A DNA stretch of 64,000 nucleotides, from positions 8,257,201-8,321,200 of the forward strand of contig OX621257.1 of the NCBI GenBank assembly GCA_951640165.1. Reading direction: 5' to 3'. The stretch comes from Pseudoips prasinana (taxonomy: Eukaryota > Arthropoda > Insecta > Lepidoptera > Nolidae). Position 1 is the stretch's first letter. Every line of letters starts with the position of its first letter. The position numbers and the translations under genes are program-made. This document shows positions 52,510-62,240 of this stretch, one piece after another. The notes under the pieces were generated by a model. That model was not told the origin of the DNA and did no database searches. It saw nothing but the letters and a program-made list of their open reading frames with translations.

Positions 52510-52712
52510 GCATGTGTGGCACAATGGTTAAGGCCTTGCTACCACCTTACTACCATCTCAGGGGCCTCGTGTTTCGGGTTCCAATACCGTACAGGACAGC
52601 TATATACAGTAGCTCCGAACAACAATGTAAAGTAGTATATCAGTTATATGGTTTCGATAGTACAAGCTTTGCTTAGTTTGTGATCACATGGCCGTCTGTG
52701 AATGTCCCAGGA
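52510..52712 (+). mobile_element. SINE-C head joined to SINE-B tail
   Basis: The head GACTGCATGTGTGGCACAAT and TTTCGGGTTCCAATACCG is followed by ACAGCTATATACAGTAGC. Then, without a gap of note, the B-type 3' end follows: AGTAGTATATCAGTTATATG, TACAAGCTTTGCTTAGTTTG, GTCCCAGGAGG. Confidence 0.6.
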
Positions 52713-53081
52713 GGCAGGAGGCTTAGCACTGAGGTTCGCTAACCACTAGACTAACAAGTCAGTCAAATTTTGCAAATAAACTTCGATTTGAAAATAGATC
52801 TTAACATTAATAGCTAAATGCTGTTAAAAAGGGGTAATGTAAGTTAATTTAAATTAACAAAAAGTGAATCTAAGGTAATTTATACTAAGTTGAAAGTGGC
52901 TTACCACAATGAATCATGTTTCTAGATTATTTTTCTTTAACTTAAATGAATGGAAATAAATACGCAAAATGAAAATGGCAAAGATGTCTCATCAATTAAA
53001 ATATTGAAATAGCTTTTCTATTAATAAATGTACCAATAATGTTTTCACTGGAAGTATATAAATAGAAAGAGACTTATTTTT
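52713..53081. other. SINE-E head fragment, then nothing
   Basis: GGTTCGCTAACCACTAGACT at about 52733 is a SINE-E-like head on the minus strand. The rest is AT-rich. Confidence 0.4.
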
Positions 53082-53677
53082 TAGGGTTCCGTAGCCAAAT
53101 GGCAAAAAACGGAACCCTTATAGATTCGTCATGTCTGTCTGTCTGTCTGTCCGTCCGTATGTCACAGCCATTTTTTTTTCCGAAACCATAAGAGCTGTAC
53201 TGTTGAAACTTGGTAAGTAGATGTATTCTGTAAACCGCATTAAGACTTTAACACAAAAATAGAAAAATAATAATAATTTTGGGGAGTCCCCATACATAGA
53301 ACTGAAACTCAAAAAAAAATTTTTCATCGTACTCGTACATCATTTTTAAAGACCTATCAATAGATACCTCTATGGATAGGTCTTTAAAAATGATATTGAG
53401 GTTTCTAATAGTTTGCGCGAGAGACACTTCCAAAGTGGAAAAATGAGTGTCCCCCCCCTGTAACTTCTAACATAAGAGAATGATAAAACTAACAAAAATA
53501 TATGATATACATGTAAACTAACAACGAAAATTAGTTTGAACGAAATCTAGTGAGTAGTTTTTATTTAATGCGTCATAAATCGTAAACCGCAATTTAGCTT
53601 CCATTTAATCAACTGAAATACTTGCTGCTGCGGAACCCTTCATGGGCGAGTCCGACTCGCACTTGGCCGGTTTTTTA
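53082..53677 (-). repeat. Family K repeat, longest copy
   Basis: The left end is the hairpin GGTTCCGTAGCC / GGCAAAAAACGGAACCC, and the right end CGACTCGCACTTGGCCGG. An internal palindrome at 53339-53394 (ATCATTTTTAAAGACCTATC and its complement) is absent from the 46616 copy. Confidence 0.75.
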
Positions 53678-53744
53678 AGATATTAAAGTTATTTATAGAG
53701 TACTTGTTTATCTTGGAACTGCCATGTGATCCTAAACTAGGCAG

Positions 53745-54200
53745 AGCCTTTTTTAGATAGGCAGGGGGAATGCCTACACATGCCACCCGCAAAAAGTGTC
53801 TACGGTTGGGTATATCGGACTCGCTCCGACTAAACGAAAGGCGGGTATGCTGCTCCGGTGCACCATATCCCAGATAGATGGGACATGTACCTTGGGAGGG
53901 CTCTGGATTGTCCTCCCTTTTTGCAGACTCCTGCCAGTCCGGCACAGCGACTGCGCCACAAGCAGATCGCTGACTTCCCGGAGCTGCTAGCAATTGCCGG
54001 CAGTAGAGGATACTTCTCTGATTGCCGCTGCTCCGCCCCGAAGCCTCCTCCGTCTGCGAGCTGTATCAGCTCTCTCCCACTCCCGCTCGGCGGCCCCATT
54101 TTGGAGCATGACTGCCTCACAAAGGAAACAACAGCGTCCAATTTGGAGGAGTCTCCCGCCAGCATCGCCCCTACGATTGCCGGCGAGTACAGATCCCGTC
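53745..54200 (-). mobile_element. GC-rich repeat with HFLRVACVG peptide
   Basis: Partner of 38210-38815. On the minus strand it carries IYLGYGAPEQHTRLSFSR, SDIPNRRHFLRVACVGIPP. A SINE-E-like GGCAGAGCC stretch flanks both sides (53740 and 54210), so it probably interrupted a SINE-E. Confidence 0.5.
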
Positions 54201-54427
54201 TAAAAATAGGCAGAACCTGTACTATGAAAACTAATAAACATATCTACTAAATACATGCCTGCATGAAGTAGTTTTTTGGTAAATAAGGGTTTATTTTATC
54301 CTATCATACTTTAGAATCTTAAAACAATTTGCAATATGACACTATTAACACTATATCTACAAATATTCAAAATATTTTTTGTTATATCTTTTTCATCCTG
54401 CAATAGGTATTCTTTGCATTTAATTAT

Positions 54428-54592
54428 GACGGTCTTGTTGGTCTAGTATTTAGCGACCCTCACTCGTTAGCCAGAGGTCGTGGATTCGATCTCCACTTAG
54501 GTCAAATCTTCGTGTTGACAGCAAGATTAAGAGTGTGCCTAGTTTGGGATCAGATGGCAGTTTGTTAGTTGTCCCAAGATATTTATTATTAT
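54428..54592 (+). mobile_element. SINE-E, internally deleted
   Basis: GACGGTCTTGTTGGTCTAGT, GTGGATTCGATCTCCAC, then GTGTGCCTAGTTTGGGATC and CCCAAGATATTTATTATT. Confidence 0.7.
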
Positions 54593-54769
54593 TTTCACTT
54601 ACTTTATATATAGCATTAGAAGTTTTAAAAATCTAATACTTAATCATTTTACACGCTCTAGCGTTTTAAACTTAAATGATCACTTGTTTAAAAATTTTAA
54701 TATTATTCTTTTATACTATAATACTATTCTTAAATTTAGTTATAAACTCGATTTGCGCCGGAATTTGCT

Positions 54770-55333
54770 GTTTTAATATATAAAACGAGTCCTCTGAATT
54801 GATTTATGTTAAAACTAGCTGTGCCCCGCGGTTTTACTCTCATTAAACTTTATAAATTATAGCCTTTGTGTTAATCCAGGGTGTCAGCTAACTACATACC
54901 AAATTTTATAAAAATCACTCCAGCCGTTTAGACGTGAAGAAGTAACAAACATACACACTTACAAACTTTCGCCTTTATAATATAAGTAGGATGCTTTTAT
55001 GATAAACAACTAGGTTTCATTCGCGGCATTGCCTGCATGGACCTTGCGAGAACACTTAATTCAAGAAAAGTATCAAACCACTTTTAAAATGTATTCTTCA
55101 AATGTAAAGTCTCTATGCCCACGCGATGTCCTTTAGATTTTAATGTATAAAACAAGTCCTATGAAATGAATTTATGTTAAAATTCTTTTATAATAAAGCA
55201 TTATGTTTCATTCGCGGCATTGCATGCATGGACCTTGCTACTTGTCCACTTCAAGAAAAGTTTAAACCACTTTTAAAAAGTATTATTCAAATGTCAAGTC
55301 TCTATGCCCACGCGATGTCTTTTAGATTTTAAC
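54770..55333. repeat. Direct duplication of about 190 bp
   Basis: Unit 1 (54770-55137, including the Helitron) and unit 2 (55138-55328) share TCATTCGCGGCATTGC, GCATGGACCTTGC and TCTCTATGCCCACGCGATGT. Unit 2 lacks the Helitron and so shows the empty site. Confidence 0.9.
54815..54991 (-). mobile_element. Helitron-like element, boundaries shown by duplicate
   Basis: A 177-bp element. On its own strand it runs from TC (54991) to CTAG (54815), with A on one side (54814) and T on the other (54992) and no target duplication. The 3' side has ACCGCGGGGCACAGCTAG after a short stem. Unit 2 of the duplication reads TTAAAATTCTTTTAT where unit 1 is interrupted. Confidence 0.9.
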
Positions 55334-55341
55334 GGTTGATG

Positions 55342-56916
55342 CAGTGAACGCAAATAAACATGGAAGCATTACTTCAAGGAAACTAAGCTCAAATTTTGAC
55401 CCAATATCCCAATCAAACTGACACAACGGAATACCGTCTCTGATTGGCCAAAAATATTACCGCTCAGGTTCACCTTTTAAAAGTAGACATTATGACGTGA
55501 AGTTTGGGTCTAAATTGCCATATTCATGTCATTCGCCGAGGGATGTTTTATGCTATAAAGTGCAACGAAAATAATTCACCGTGACATTGATGTTATTAAA
55601 ATAATATACAATTATGATAAAATATACAGTTTTTCTTAGGTATTTGGCAAGTAATGGGTTTGTTTGCTATGATAATAAGGTAAATAAAACAAATTTGTGG
55701 TCAATTATTTATTATAATTATTATTTACAATTTCCGTATACGTAACACTAGTAGTGTTAGGATAAAGTGCTACATACGTTGTAGTAGTAGTGACCTTTTA
55801 GGATTCCGTACCTTCAAAGGAAAAGACGGAACCCTTATAGTATCACTTTGTTCCGTCCCTCTGTCTATCAATACCCTTGATCTTGAAAACGCGTGGAGGA
55901 CTCGACTTGAAATTATAGGTGATCTAGTATATATACAGGGTTACTTGTAAAACACCAACAACCTCGCAGGACTAGGAAGTTAACACCATAAGCAACAACT
56001 AACTCTACGCGCATCGCAAAGATTACGTAACCCGCCTGGTTACGTTATCTTTGCGATACACGTAAATTTATAAACATTCAAATGTGAAATTAAATTAATA
56101 TTGTCTTTTTACAAAAATAATATATAGATATAGATAAAAATACAAATTATCAAAATTTGTAAAATAAATGTTATTGCTTATGGTTTTAGCTATCTAGTCC
56201 TGCGAGGTTGTTGGTGTTTTACAAGATACCCTGGTATATATATAAATAAAATATGCCTGTTTATAATGCATTAAACGAATAATCGTACCGTACGTATCGT
56301 AGTGTTTGGTTTAACTTCCTGTATCCCTTTTTAGAACCAGAAAAATCGTCATTGCTGAAATAAACCGAACATACCCTTGTCGTTTTATTTGGGCTCCATT
56401 CAATTGCATTCCTTTCAAAAGGAACGGCTTTCGTCTATAGTTCTCTTCACTTTAGATCAAGTAGAAATCTGAAGAAACCAAGTAATTTTAATACCACCAT
56501 TACCATTCTTTTGAACAAACTCTAAAGATGCTGAGTATTTTATCTAAAATTGTTATAAAATGAATAATTATAATAAATAAAAATATTTATCATAATTTTT
56601 GTGTCGAAAAATAAATTGTTTCGTTTGCATAACAACATCACCATATATTTTGTGTGAATTAGATTGACTTCATATTTAATAAATTAAAATATATAGCGAT
56701 GTACTTACCCGTAATAACTAATTTCAACACTCTTGTTATGCAAATGAGATTTGCATTTTTGTAAATTAAACACGCTGAAACCAATAACTGACAGACGACC
56801 GCCATTGATACCTGTAGTGCGCAAACTCCGCGTCACAATTTTTAAGCCCGTGGCACAATCTGCGTTGGGTCATTTTGGCGAGCTAGGAATGCTTCCATGT
56901 TTATTTGCGTTCACTG
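55342..56916. mobile_element. hAT-like non-autonomous element
   Basis: A 1,575-bp element with perfect 29-bp terminal inverted repeats beginning CAGTGAACGCAAATAAAC. It is flanked by GGTTGATG (55334-55341) and GGTTGATA (56917-56924), an 8-bp target duplication with one change. CAGTG ends plus an 8-bp duplication fit the hAT superfamily. No transposase frame is present. A second MITE lies inside. Confidence 0.85.
55936..56233. mobile_element. MITE nested in the hAT-like element
   Basis: Terminal repeats of about 60 bp start CAGGGTTACTTGTAAAACAC; the other end read in reverse is CAGGGTATCTTGTAAAACAC. An internal hairpin ATCGCAAAGATTACGTAAC / GTTACGTTATCTTTGCGAT is present. Flanks are TA-rich. 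Confidence 0.85.
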
Positions 56917-56994
56917 GGTTGATAATATTTTTATATAACAAATTATATATATTTTTATATAGCATATCATTTTGTATATACTTTGTCATATGGC

Positions 56995-57250
56995 AGACGG
57001 TATAGAATATCGCCACCCCATCTCATCCCATGGGGGTGTAGAAGTAGTCTACAAGTAGAATTTCAATCAAAGAACGGGCAGCAGCTTCTCTCTGTATACT
57101 ATGACTATCATACTATAATCGGCAACCCATCTTCCATATCTGACGTTTATGGCATATCCCTTCAAATTATGGACACAAATCCATTGTGGAAATCTTTCGG
57201 GGAGGCCTTTGTCCAGCAGTGGATGTCATTCGGCTAACAGATGAGATATA
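56995..57250 (+). mobile_element. Family G, full length
   Basis: GCAGACGGTATAGAATATCG, AACGGGCAGCAGCTTC, GGGGAGGCCTTTGTCCAGCA, GTGGATGTCATTCGGC. Confidence 0.8.
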
Positions 57251-57495
57251 TACATCTATAACTATATATGAATTTAAAAACATACATGTATTTTTCCTCG
57301 ATTATTATTATAATGTTCTGGGATGCAGGCTCTCACCTAGTCCATGAAACGAAAGCAATACCTATGACACGTTATGAATGTTCGGTTGACAGTAAACAAT
57401 ATATTAATTTACTAATTTACTATTAATATTAAGATAGTTAAAATATCTTCATAAAGCTCCCAGTTGTAACGTTTACATTAATTAATAATAATAAT

Positions 57496-57604
57496 ACGGA
57501 AATTTCTCTCCATGTAGCCCAAATATTGTATAAGTTGTATTTGTGTTAAAATACCCTTGTATGATATCTTGTAAATAATATTGGTAATAAACATGTGAGA
57601 TTAT
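57496..57604 (+). mobile_element. Short 3' end of the endonuclease LINE in a TAA tract
   Basis: CGGAAATTTCTCTCCATGTA is the last codons (RKFLSM, stop) of the LINE at 61363, followed by the same 3'UTR to TAAACATGTGAGA. (AATAAT)n precedes it and TTATAATATCCTGGG, the SINE-B end, follows. It is therefore inserted in the SINE-B tail. Confidence 0.85.
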
Positions 57605-57607
57605 AAT

Positions 57608-58082
57608 ATCCTGGGAGATCATTTACACCCGGCCATCTGATCCAAAACTAAGCAGAGCTTGTACTATGGAAACCAGATAACTGATTTACTACTTTTCTTT
57701 TGTAAATACATACTTACATAATTATAACCAGACTCAGATAAAAATCAAATCAAATCTTTATTTGCTCAAATATGGTACATAAGATCTTAATGAAAAGGTT
57801 ATATCCAACATATTCTGACCTGAAGTCGTGCAAATATACGAGTACATAATAATATAGTTTTGAAACTTAATCTATTAAATTCGATTATTATTTCGACTTA
57901 TATTATAGATATTCTTTAGGTTTAGAAAAACATTTCTCTTTGAGGAAATTAAACAAACTCTTCCTAAATTGATTGAAAAGACATGTTCATGAACACAAAT
58001 ATCTGTCTTTTGTGGGAATCAAACCCACGACGTCCAGCGTTAAAAGCAAGCATTTGCCAACCACCCCAACAGGCCCGTCAAC
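57608..58082 (-). mobile_element. SINE-B split by a LINE tail
   Basis: The 3' end TCCTGGGAGATCATTTACAC is at 57608. The body is cut at about 57740 and resumes at 57979 (GACATGTTCATGAACACAA). The head GACGGGCCTGTTGGGGTGGT is on the minus strand. Confidence 0.8.
57741..57978 (-). mobile_element. LINE 3' end nested in SINE-B
   Basis: AATCAAATCAAATCTTTATT at the left edge reads as an A-rich tail on the minus strand. FRKSLFNFLKEKCFSKPKE-type codons occur on the minus strand near 57950. Decayed. Confidence 0.5.
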
Positions 58083-58619
58083 ATGAAACAACTCAAAATT
58101 AAAACTTTAGTGGTAGGCAATGTATTAAACTTGTACATTATACAATAACAATTTAATTGCGCAGCTAAACTATGAAGCGGGGCCTCAGCTAGTTCAGGAA
58201 AATTCTTTGAATACTCGTAGCAACCCGGCTGGCAAGCAATCACTGCCATGCTCTGAATAAAAGGCATACAAATGTTTCTATTATTTACGTTTAAGTATGA
58301 AAAGAACTTGAAAATGAAACATTTTTCGTAGGAATGTTAAGGCAAAATTAACGTGTAATAATATTTTCACCTTCGTTGTACGTTGCTTTTATTTTGGAAC
58401 TAAGCTTTTCGTATCTTGATTGACGCAAACAAAGTTAATTACGAATAATTAAATAGTACACTACGTATATGATAGAATAATTAAAAGGTTATTTCAAGAT
58501 TACTCGGTAAATTCCACCTCTGCTCGAGCTGCAAAATGTTCAGCTATATTGCAAAAACTATTATTATAGATGCGAAAGTTTGTGAGTATGGATGTACACA
58601 ACAGATAGCAAATCAAGTA
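58083..58619. other. No gene; a short Helitron-like fragment
   Basis: ATTATAGATGCGAAAGTTTG at 58562-58600 is a Helitron 5' fragment. The rest is unrecognised. Confidence 0.4.
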
Positions 58620-58733
58620 GAATAATATTCATTTATTCCGTCATAACGTTACAGTTATATGAAATCGTCTAAATATTTTTAACGCGACGTGGCAGCTATT
58701 GAGAAATGCTGCTAGAAAACTCAGTAGGATTGC
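58620..58733 (-). mobile_element. LINE 3'UTR, same family as 24176
   Basis: TTTATTCCGTCATAACG, GACGTGGCAGCTATTGAGAA and GAAAACTCAGTAGGAT. Confidence 0.65.
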
Positions 58734-58737
58734 TGTA

Positions 58738-58920
58738 TCCTACTAATATTATAAATTTGTGAGTATTGATGTTTAGATGTTTGGATGATTGTTACTCTTT
58801 CACGCAAAAAATACCGAACAGATTATTTCGAAAGTTTGTAGTAATACTTATAGCTTATATCCGAATAACACATAGGCTATAATTTATAAAGTTTAAGTTG
58901 AAACTGCGGGGCACAGCTAG
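58738..58920 (+). mobile_element. Helitron-like element, short form
   Basis: TCCTACTAATATTATAAATT to GCGGGGCACAGCTAG, with A before and T after: the boundary expected from 54815-54991. Confidence 0.85.
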
Positions 58921-59043
58921 TTTTGTAGTAAAAGACGTCTATAAAAATCAATGGTAATTCATAGACACTTGAATGTAGTAGAAGCAGCTGTAATATTTTT
59001 TTAGGCCATATACAGCACTAACATGTAATAAATCTTATTTAAT

Positions 59044-59255
59044 TCCTGTGTGGTAACGACATAGAGTATCATCACCCCATATCATCCCGTGGGGGGCGTA
59101 GAACTCGTCCGAGGGAATACCTACCAGAGAGCGGTTAGCAGCGTTTTTGTGTGAACTATGACCATCAAACTGCGATCGCCAACCCGTCTGCCAAGCGTGG
59201 CATATGGCATAACCCCCAATTATTTGGGGAGGCTTTTGTCCAGCTGTGGACGCAC
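59044..59255 (+). mobile_element. Family G, full length
   Basis: GACATAGAGTATCATCACC, GAGAGCGGTTAGCAGCG, GGGGAGGCTTTTGTCCAGCT, GTGGACGCACTTGC. Confidence 0.75.
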
Positions 59256-59519
59256 TTGCACTTGCGGCTCCTCTAGTATTGCGAGTGTCCATGAGCGGCG
59301 GTGATCACTTATCATAAGGTGTCCAACTTGCCCGTTTAAGGCAAACGGGCAATTAACATCATATAAAAGAAATGTTCTATATATAATAATCAATAAAATA
59401 ACCTTTGTTACAGACTGGCAGGTGTTCAAACGAGAGAAGTGCTAAATTCATTTGAATAAAACAATATAATAATATTTTTTTCTTATTTAAGCTACCTGCT
59501 GTATAGCTAGAGTTTTTGG

Positions 59520-60262
59520 TACTACTAACAGGCGGGATAAGCGAATTGTCTGTACTAACAGGCGGTATAAGCAAATTGTCTAAACTTAGCGGCATTTTAT
59601 TTTCAGATTTAGCTCGCAATATTATGTTACATAACCCAGATATTAGAGACAGCATGAATGATAACGGAAAGTTAAACAATTTGCTTATCCCACCTGTTAC
59701 TAGTAACAGGGATAAGCAAATTGTCTATATTGAGCGGTATTTTATTTTCATATTTAGCTCGCAATATTATGTTACATAACCCAGATATTACAGACAGCAC
59801 GAATGATCACGGAACGTTATCGCTAAATATAGACAATTTGCTTATCCCTGTTAGTAACCGGTGGGATAAGCAAATTGTCTATACTGAGCGGTATTTTATT
59901 TTCATATTTAGCTCACAATATTATGTTACTTAACCCAGATATTACAGACAGCATGAATGATCACGGAACGTTATCGCTAACTATAGACATTTTGCTTATC
60001 CCTGTTACTAGTAACAGGCGGGATAAGCAAATTGTCTATAGTTAGCGGTATTTTATTTTCATATTTAGCTCGCAATATTATGTTACATAACCCAGATATT
60101 ACAGAAATCATGAATGATAACGGAATGTTATCGCTAACTATAGACATGTTGCTTATCCCTGTTACTAGTAACAGGCGGGATAAACAAATTGTCTATAGTT
60201 AGCGATAACTTATTTTCATATTTAGCACACTATATTATGTTACATAACATGATACTAGTAAC
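59520..60262. repeat. Palindromic satellite, about five units of 145-157 bp
   Basis: GATAAGCAAATTGTCTAT starts units at about 59566 (as TATAAGC), 59711, 59865, 60022 and 60179. Each unit ends with the inverse (ATAGACAATTTGCTTATC). Junctions carry the palindrome CTGTTACTAGTAACAG (59694, 60002, 60159; altered at 59849). The interior has TTTAGCTCGCAATATTATG and ACCCAGATATTACAGACAGC. Each junction could fold into a stem of 30 bp or more. Confidence 0.9.
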
Positions 60263-60660
60263 AGGTGGACCTAAAATATTTATTTAAGTACTCTAGATAG
60301 GCCTTTGTCCAGCAGTGGACGTCTTTCGGCTGATATGATGATGATGATGATGACTCTAGAGTGCATTACAAGGGACAGCGCATTAGCTTACGCAGAGCTT
60401 ATGTTGTTCATAATATATAAGCGGTGTAGTATAGATAATAAAGTGAGCTTAATATAAATATAGGTTCGCGCTCACTATGTACCTACTCAGCTTAATCCGC
60501 CTGTTACTAGTAACAGGCGGTCCTAAAATGATCTAATAAAGATCCCTAAAGTGCTGTATAATAGACAGCAGAATAGCTTAAATAGAGCTCACGCTGCCTG
60601 TAACATCTCGGTTATGTAGCATAGAGCAAGCTAAATATGAAGGTAGGTTCTGGCTCACTA
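60263..60660. repeat. Second tandem unit pair next to the satellite
   Basis: CTAGTAACAGGTGGACCTAA (60255) and CTAGTAACAGGCGGTCCTAA (60507) start two related stretches with GACAGCGCATTAGCTTACG / GACAGCAGAATAGCTTAAAT and AGGTTCGCGCTCACTATG / AGGTTCTGGCTCACTAT. 60497-60520 is a perfect 24-bp palindrome centred on ACTAGT. Confidence 0.7.
60298..60352 (+). mobile_element. 55-bp RTE tail insertion with target duplication
   Basis: AGGCCTTTGTCCAGCAGTGG and TTTCGGCTGATATGATGATG, flanked on each side by ACTCTAGA (60290-60297 and 60353-60360). Confidence 0.9.
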
Positions 60661-60943
60661 TAATAATAATCATTTATTTCAGATTCATCCTAAGATTACA
60701 TCCATATTTGTTAGTATAATTGCGAGCTTACAAACTAGTGTTATTAATAAATAACAACAATATTACACAGTAAGTGGCAGGTCCGAGTGGACTGCACGAT
60801 GATGGTGGAAAATTATTATTCGACTGCGTGCAGCCGTATCCAGCGAGCCAGCATCGGATAGTCCCACCGGTCCGCCAGCGCGCGCAGGATGCTGTTGGGA
60901 TTGTCGCGAGTGCGGCGCATGATAGATAATAATATAATATAAT

Positions 60944-61187
60944 ATCTGGGGACAATGTCACACAGATCATCCTAGCCCCAAACTAAGCAAAGCTTGTACA
61001 ATGGGAACCAGGCGACGATATACATACTTATATAGATAGATAAATACTTAAATACATAGAAAACGTCCATGACTCAGAAACAAATATTCGTGCTCATCAC
61101 ACAAATATTTGCACTTACCGGAATTCGAACCCAGGACCACCAGCTTCGTAGGCAGGAGCACTACCAACTAGGCTACGGTGACCGTCA
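60944..61187 (-). mobile_element. SINE-A inside a LINE coding region
   Basis: Complete copy: TCTGGGGACAATGTCACACA at the left, GGTTCGAATTCCGG (B box, one change) and GACGGTCACCGTAGCCTAGT on the minus strand. An ATTATATTATA tail joins the LINE. Confidence 0.85.
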
Positions 61188-61305
61188 AAGATGCGCACCG
61201 CTTGCGCATGATGGCCGCAAAGCCATCTGTGTCAGCCGCCGCGATATTCGCGGAGGCGCTGTACTGGCGCGGCAGCCCCATCAGCACCCGGAACGCGTTA
61301 TTATA

Positions 61306-62240
61306 TAATATATAATAATAATAATATAATAATTTATATATAATAATAATAATAATAATTGAATTGAAACCTGGAGAAATAAAGAGCTGCATGGACGATT
61401 TTATCATGTTCTGAAAGATCAAAACACGGACCTTAAGGCCTCCGTACACTGGCTACAACATGGTGATTTGTACGGAGAAACCGAGGGATTCCTGTTGGCG
61501 ATGCAAGATCAGGTGGTTGCAACGAGAAACTACCATAAGTACATTATGAAGGACAATACGGTGGACATATGTAGAGCCTGTGGTGTCGCAGGGGAAACTC
61601 TGCGACACATAACATCTGGATGTTCTTCTCTTGCAGCCACTGAATACTTGTACCGCCACAATTCTGTTGCTAAAATCATCCATCAGCAACTTGCTTTAGA
61701 TCGCCAACTTCTGCCGGGCCCAAGGGTTCCATACTTCAAATATAATCCTGAAGCGGTCTTGGAAAATGACAGGTTTAAAATATACTGGGATCATCCCGTG
61801 CTGACTGACCGAATGGTAGGTGCCAATCGACCCGATATTGTCGTCATTGACAAACATACGAAAAAGACATCCTTTGTGGATATAACAATACCGTATGATG
61901 AAAACATATCTAACGCAGAAAAAGAAAAAATTTCAAAATACCTTGATCTGAGTTTTGAATATGCGCAAATTTGGAGAACCGAAAGACCTGCGATCATACC
62001 TATTGTTATATCCACAAATGGAGTTATTCCTAAATCCCTGAAAATCAACCTTGCAAGTTTAGGGCTTGATATCTGGCTGGAGAGTTACATGCAGAAGGCG
62101 GTTCTGCTGGCGAATGCCAGGATTGTGCGGAAATTTCTCTCCATGTAGCCCGAATATTGTATAAGTTGTATTTGTGTTAAAATACCCTTGTATGATATCT
62201 TGTAAATAATATTGGTAATAAACATGTGAGATAATAATAT
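61306..62240 (+). mobile_element. TAA-targeted LINE insertion (Dong/R4-like)
   Basis: 5' flank (61308-61360) is a TAA/ATA tract. The body carries the coding region above and a 3'UTR with TACCCTTGTATGATATCTTG, ending TAAACATGTGAG at about 62229, followed by ATAATAATATAATATTG. A second copy of the end lies at 57496. Confidence 0.8.
61363..62148 (+). pseudogene. LINE C-terminal zinc knuckle and restriction-like endonuclease
   Basis: There is an open frame of 261 codons with no start of its own (5'-truncated; TGA at 61360). It begins IETWRNKELHGRFYHVL. The zinc knuckle is CRACGVAGETLRHITSGC (C-x2-C-x8-H-x4-C). The endonuclease core is RPDIVVIDKHTKKTSFVDIT, the RPD...D pattern of PD-(D/E)XK nucleases found after the reverse transcriptase in R2/R4/Dong/NeSL-type LINEs. 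The frame ends ANARIVRKFLSM, stop. The frame is undamaged, so the copy is young. The reverse transcriptase part is absent. Such proteins nick a specific target to start reverse transcription; here the target appears to be (TAA)n. Confidence 0.8.

Noticed and set aside
61069..61308. 79-codon frame on the + strand
   Set aside because: It crosses SINE-A into the antisense of a LINE; not a gene.
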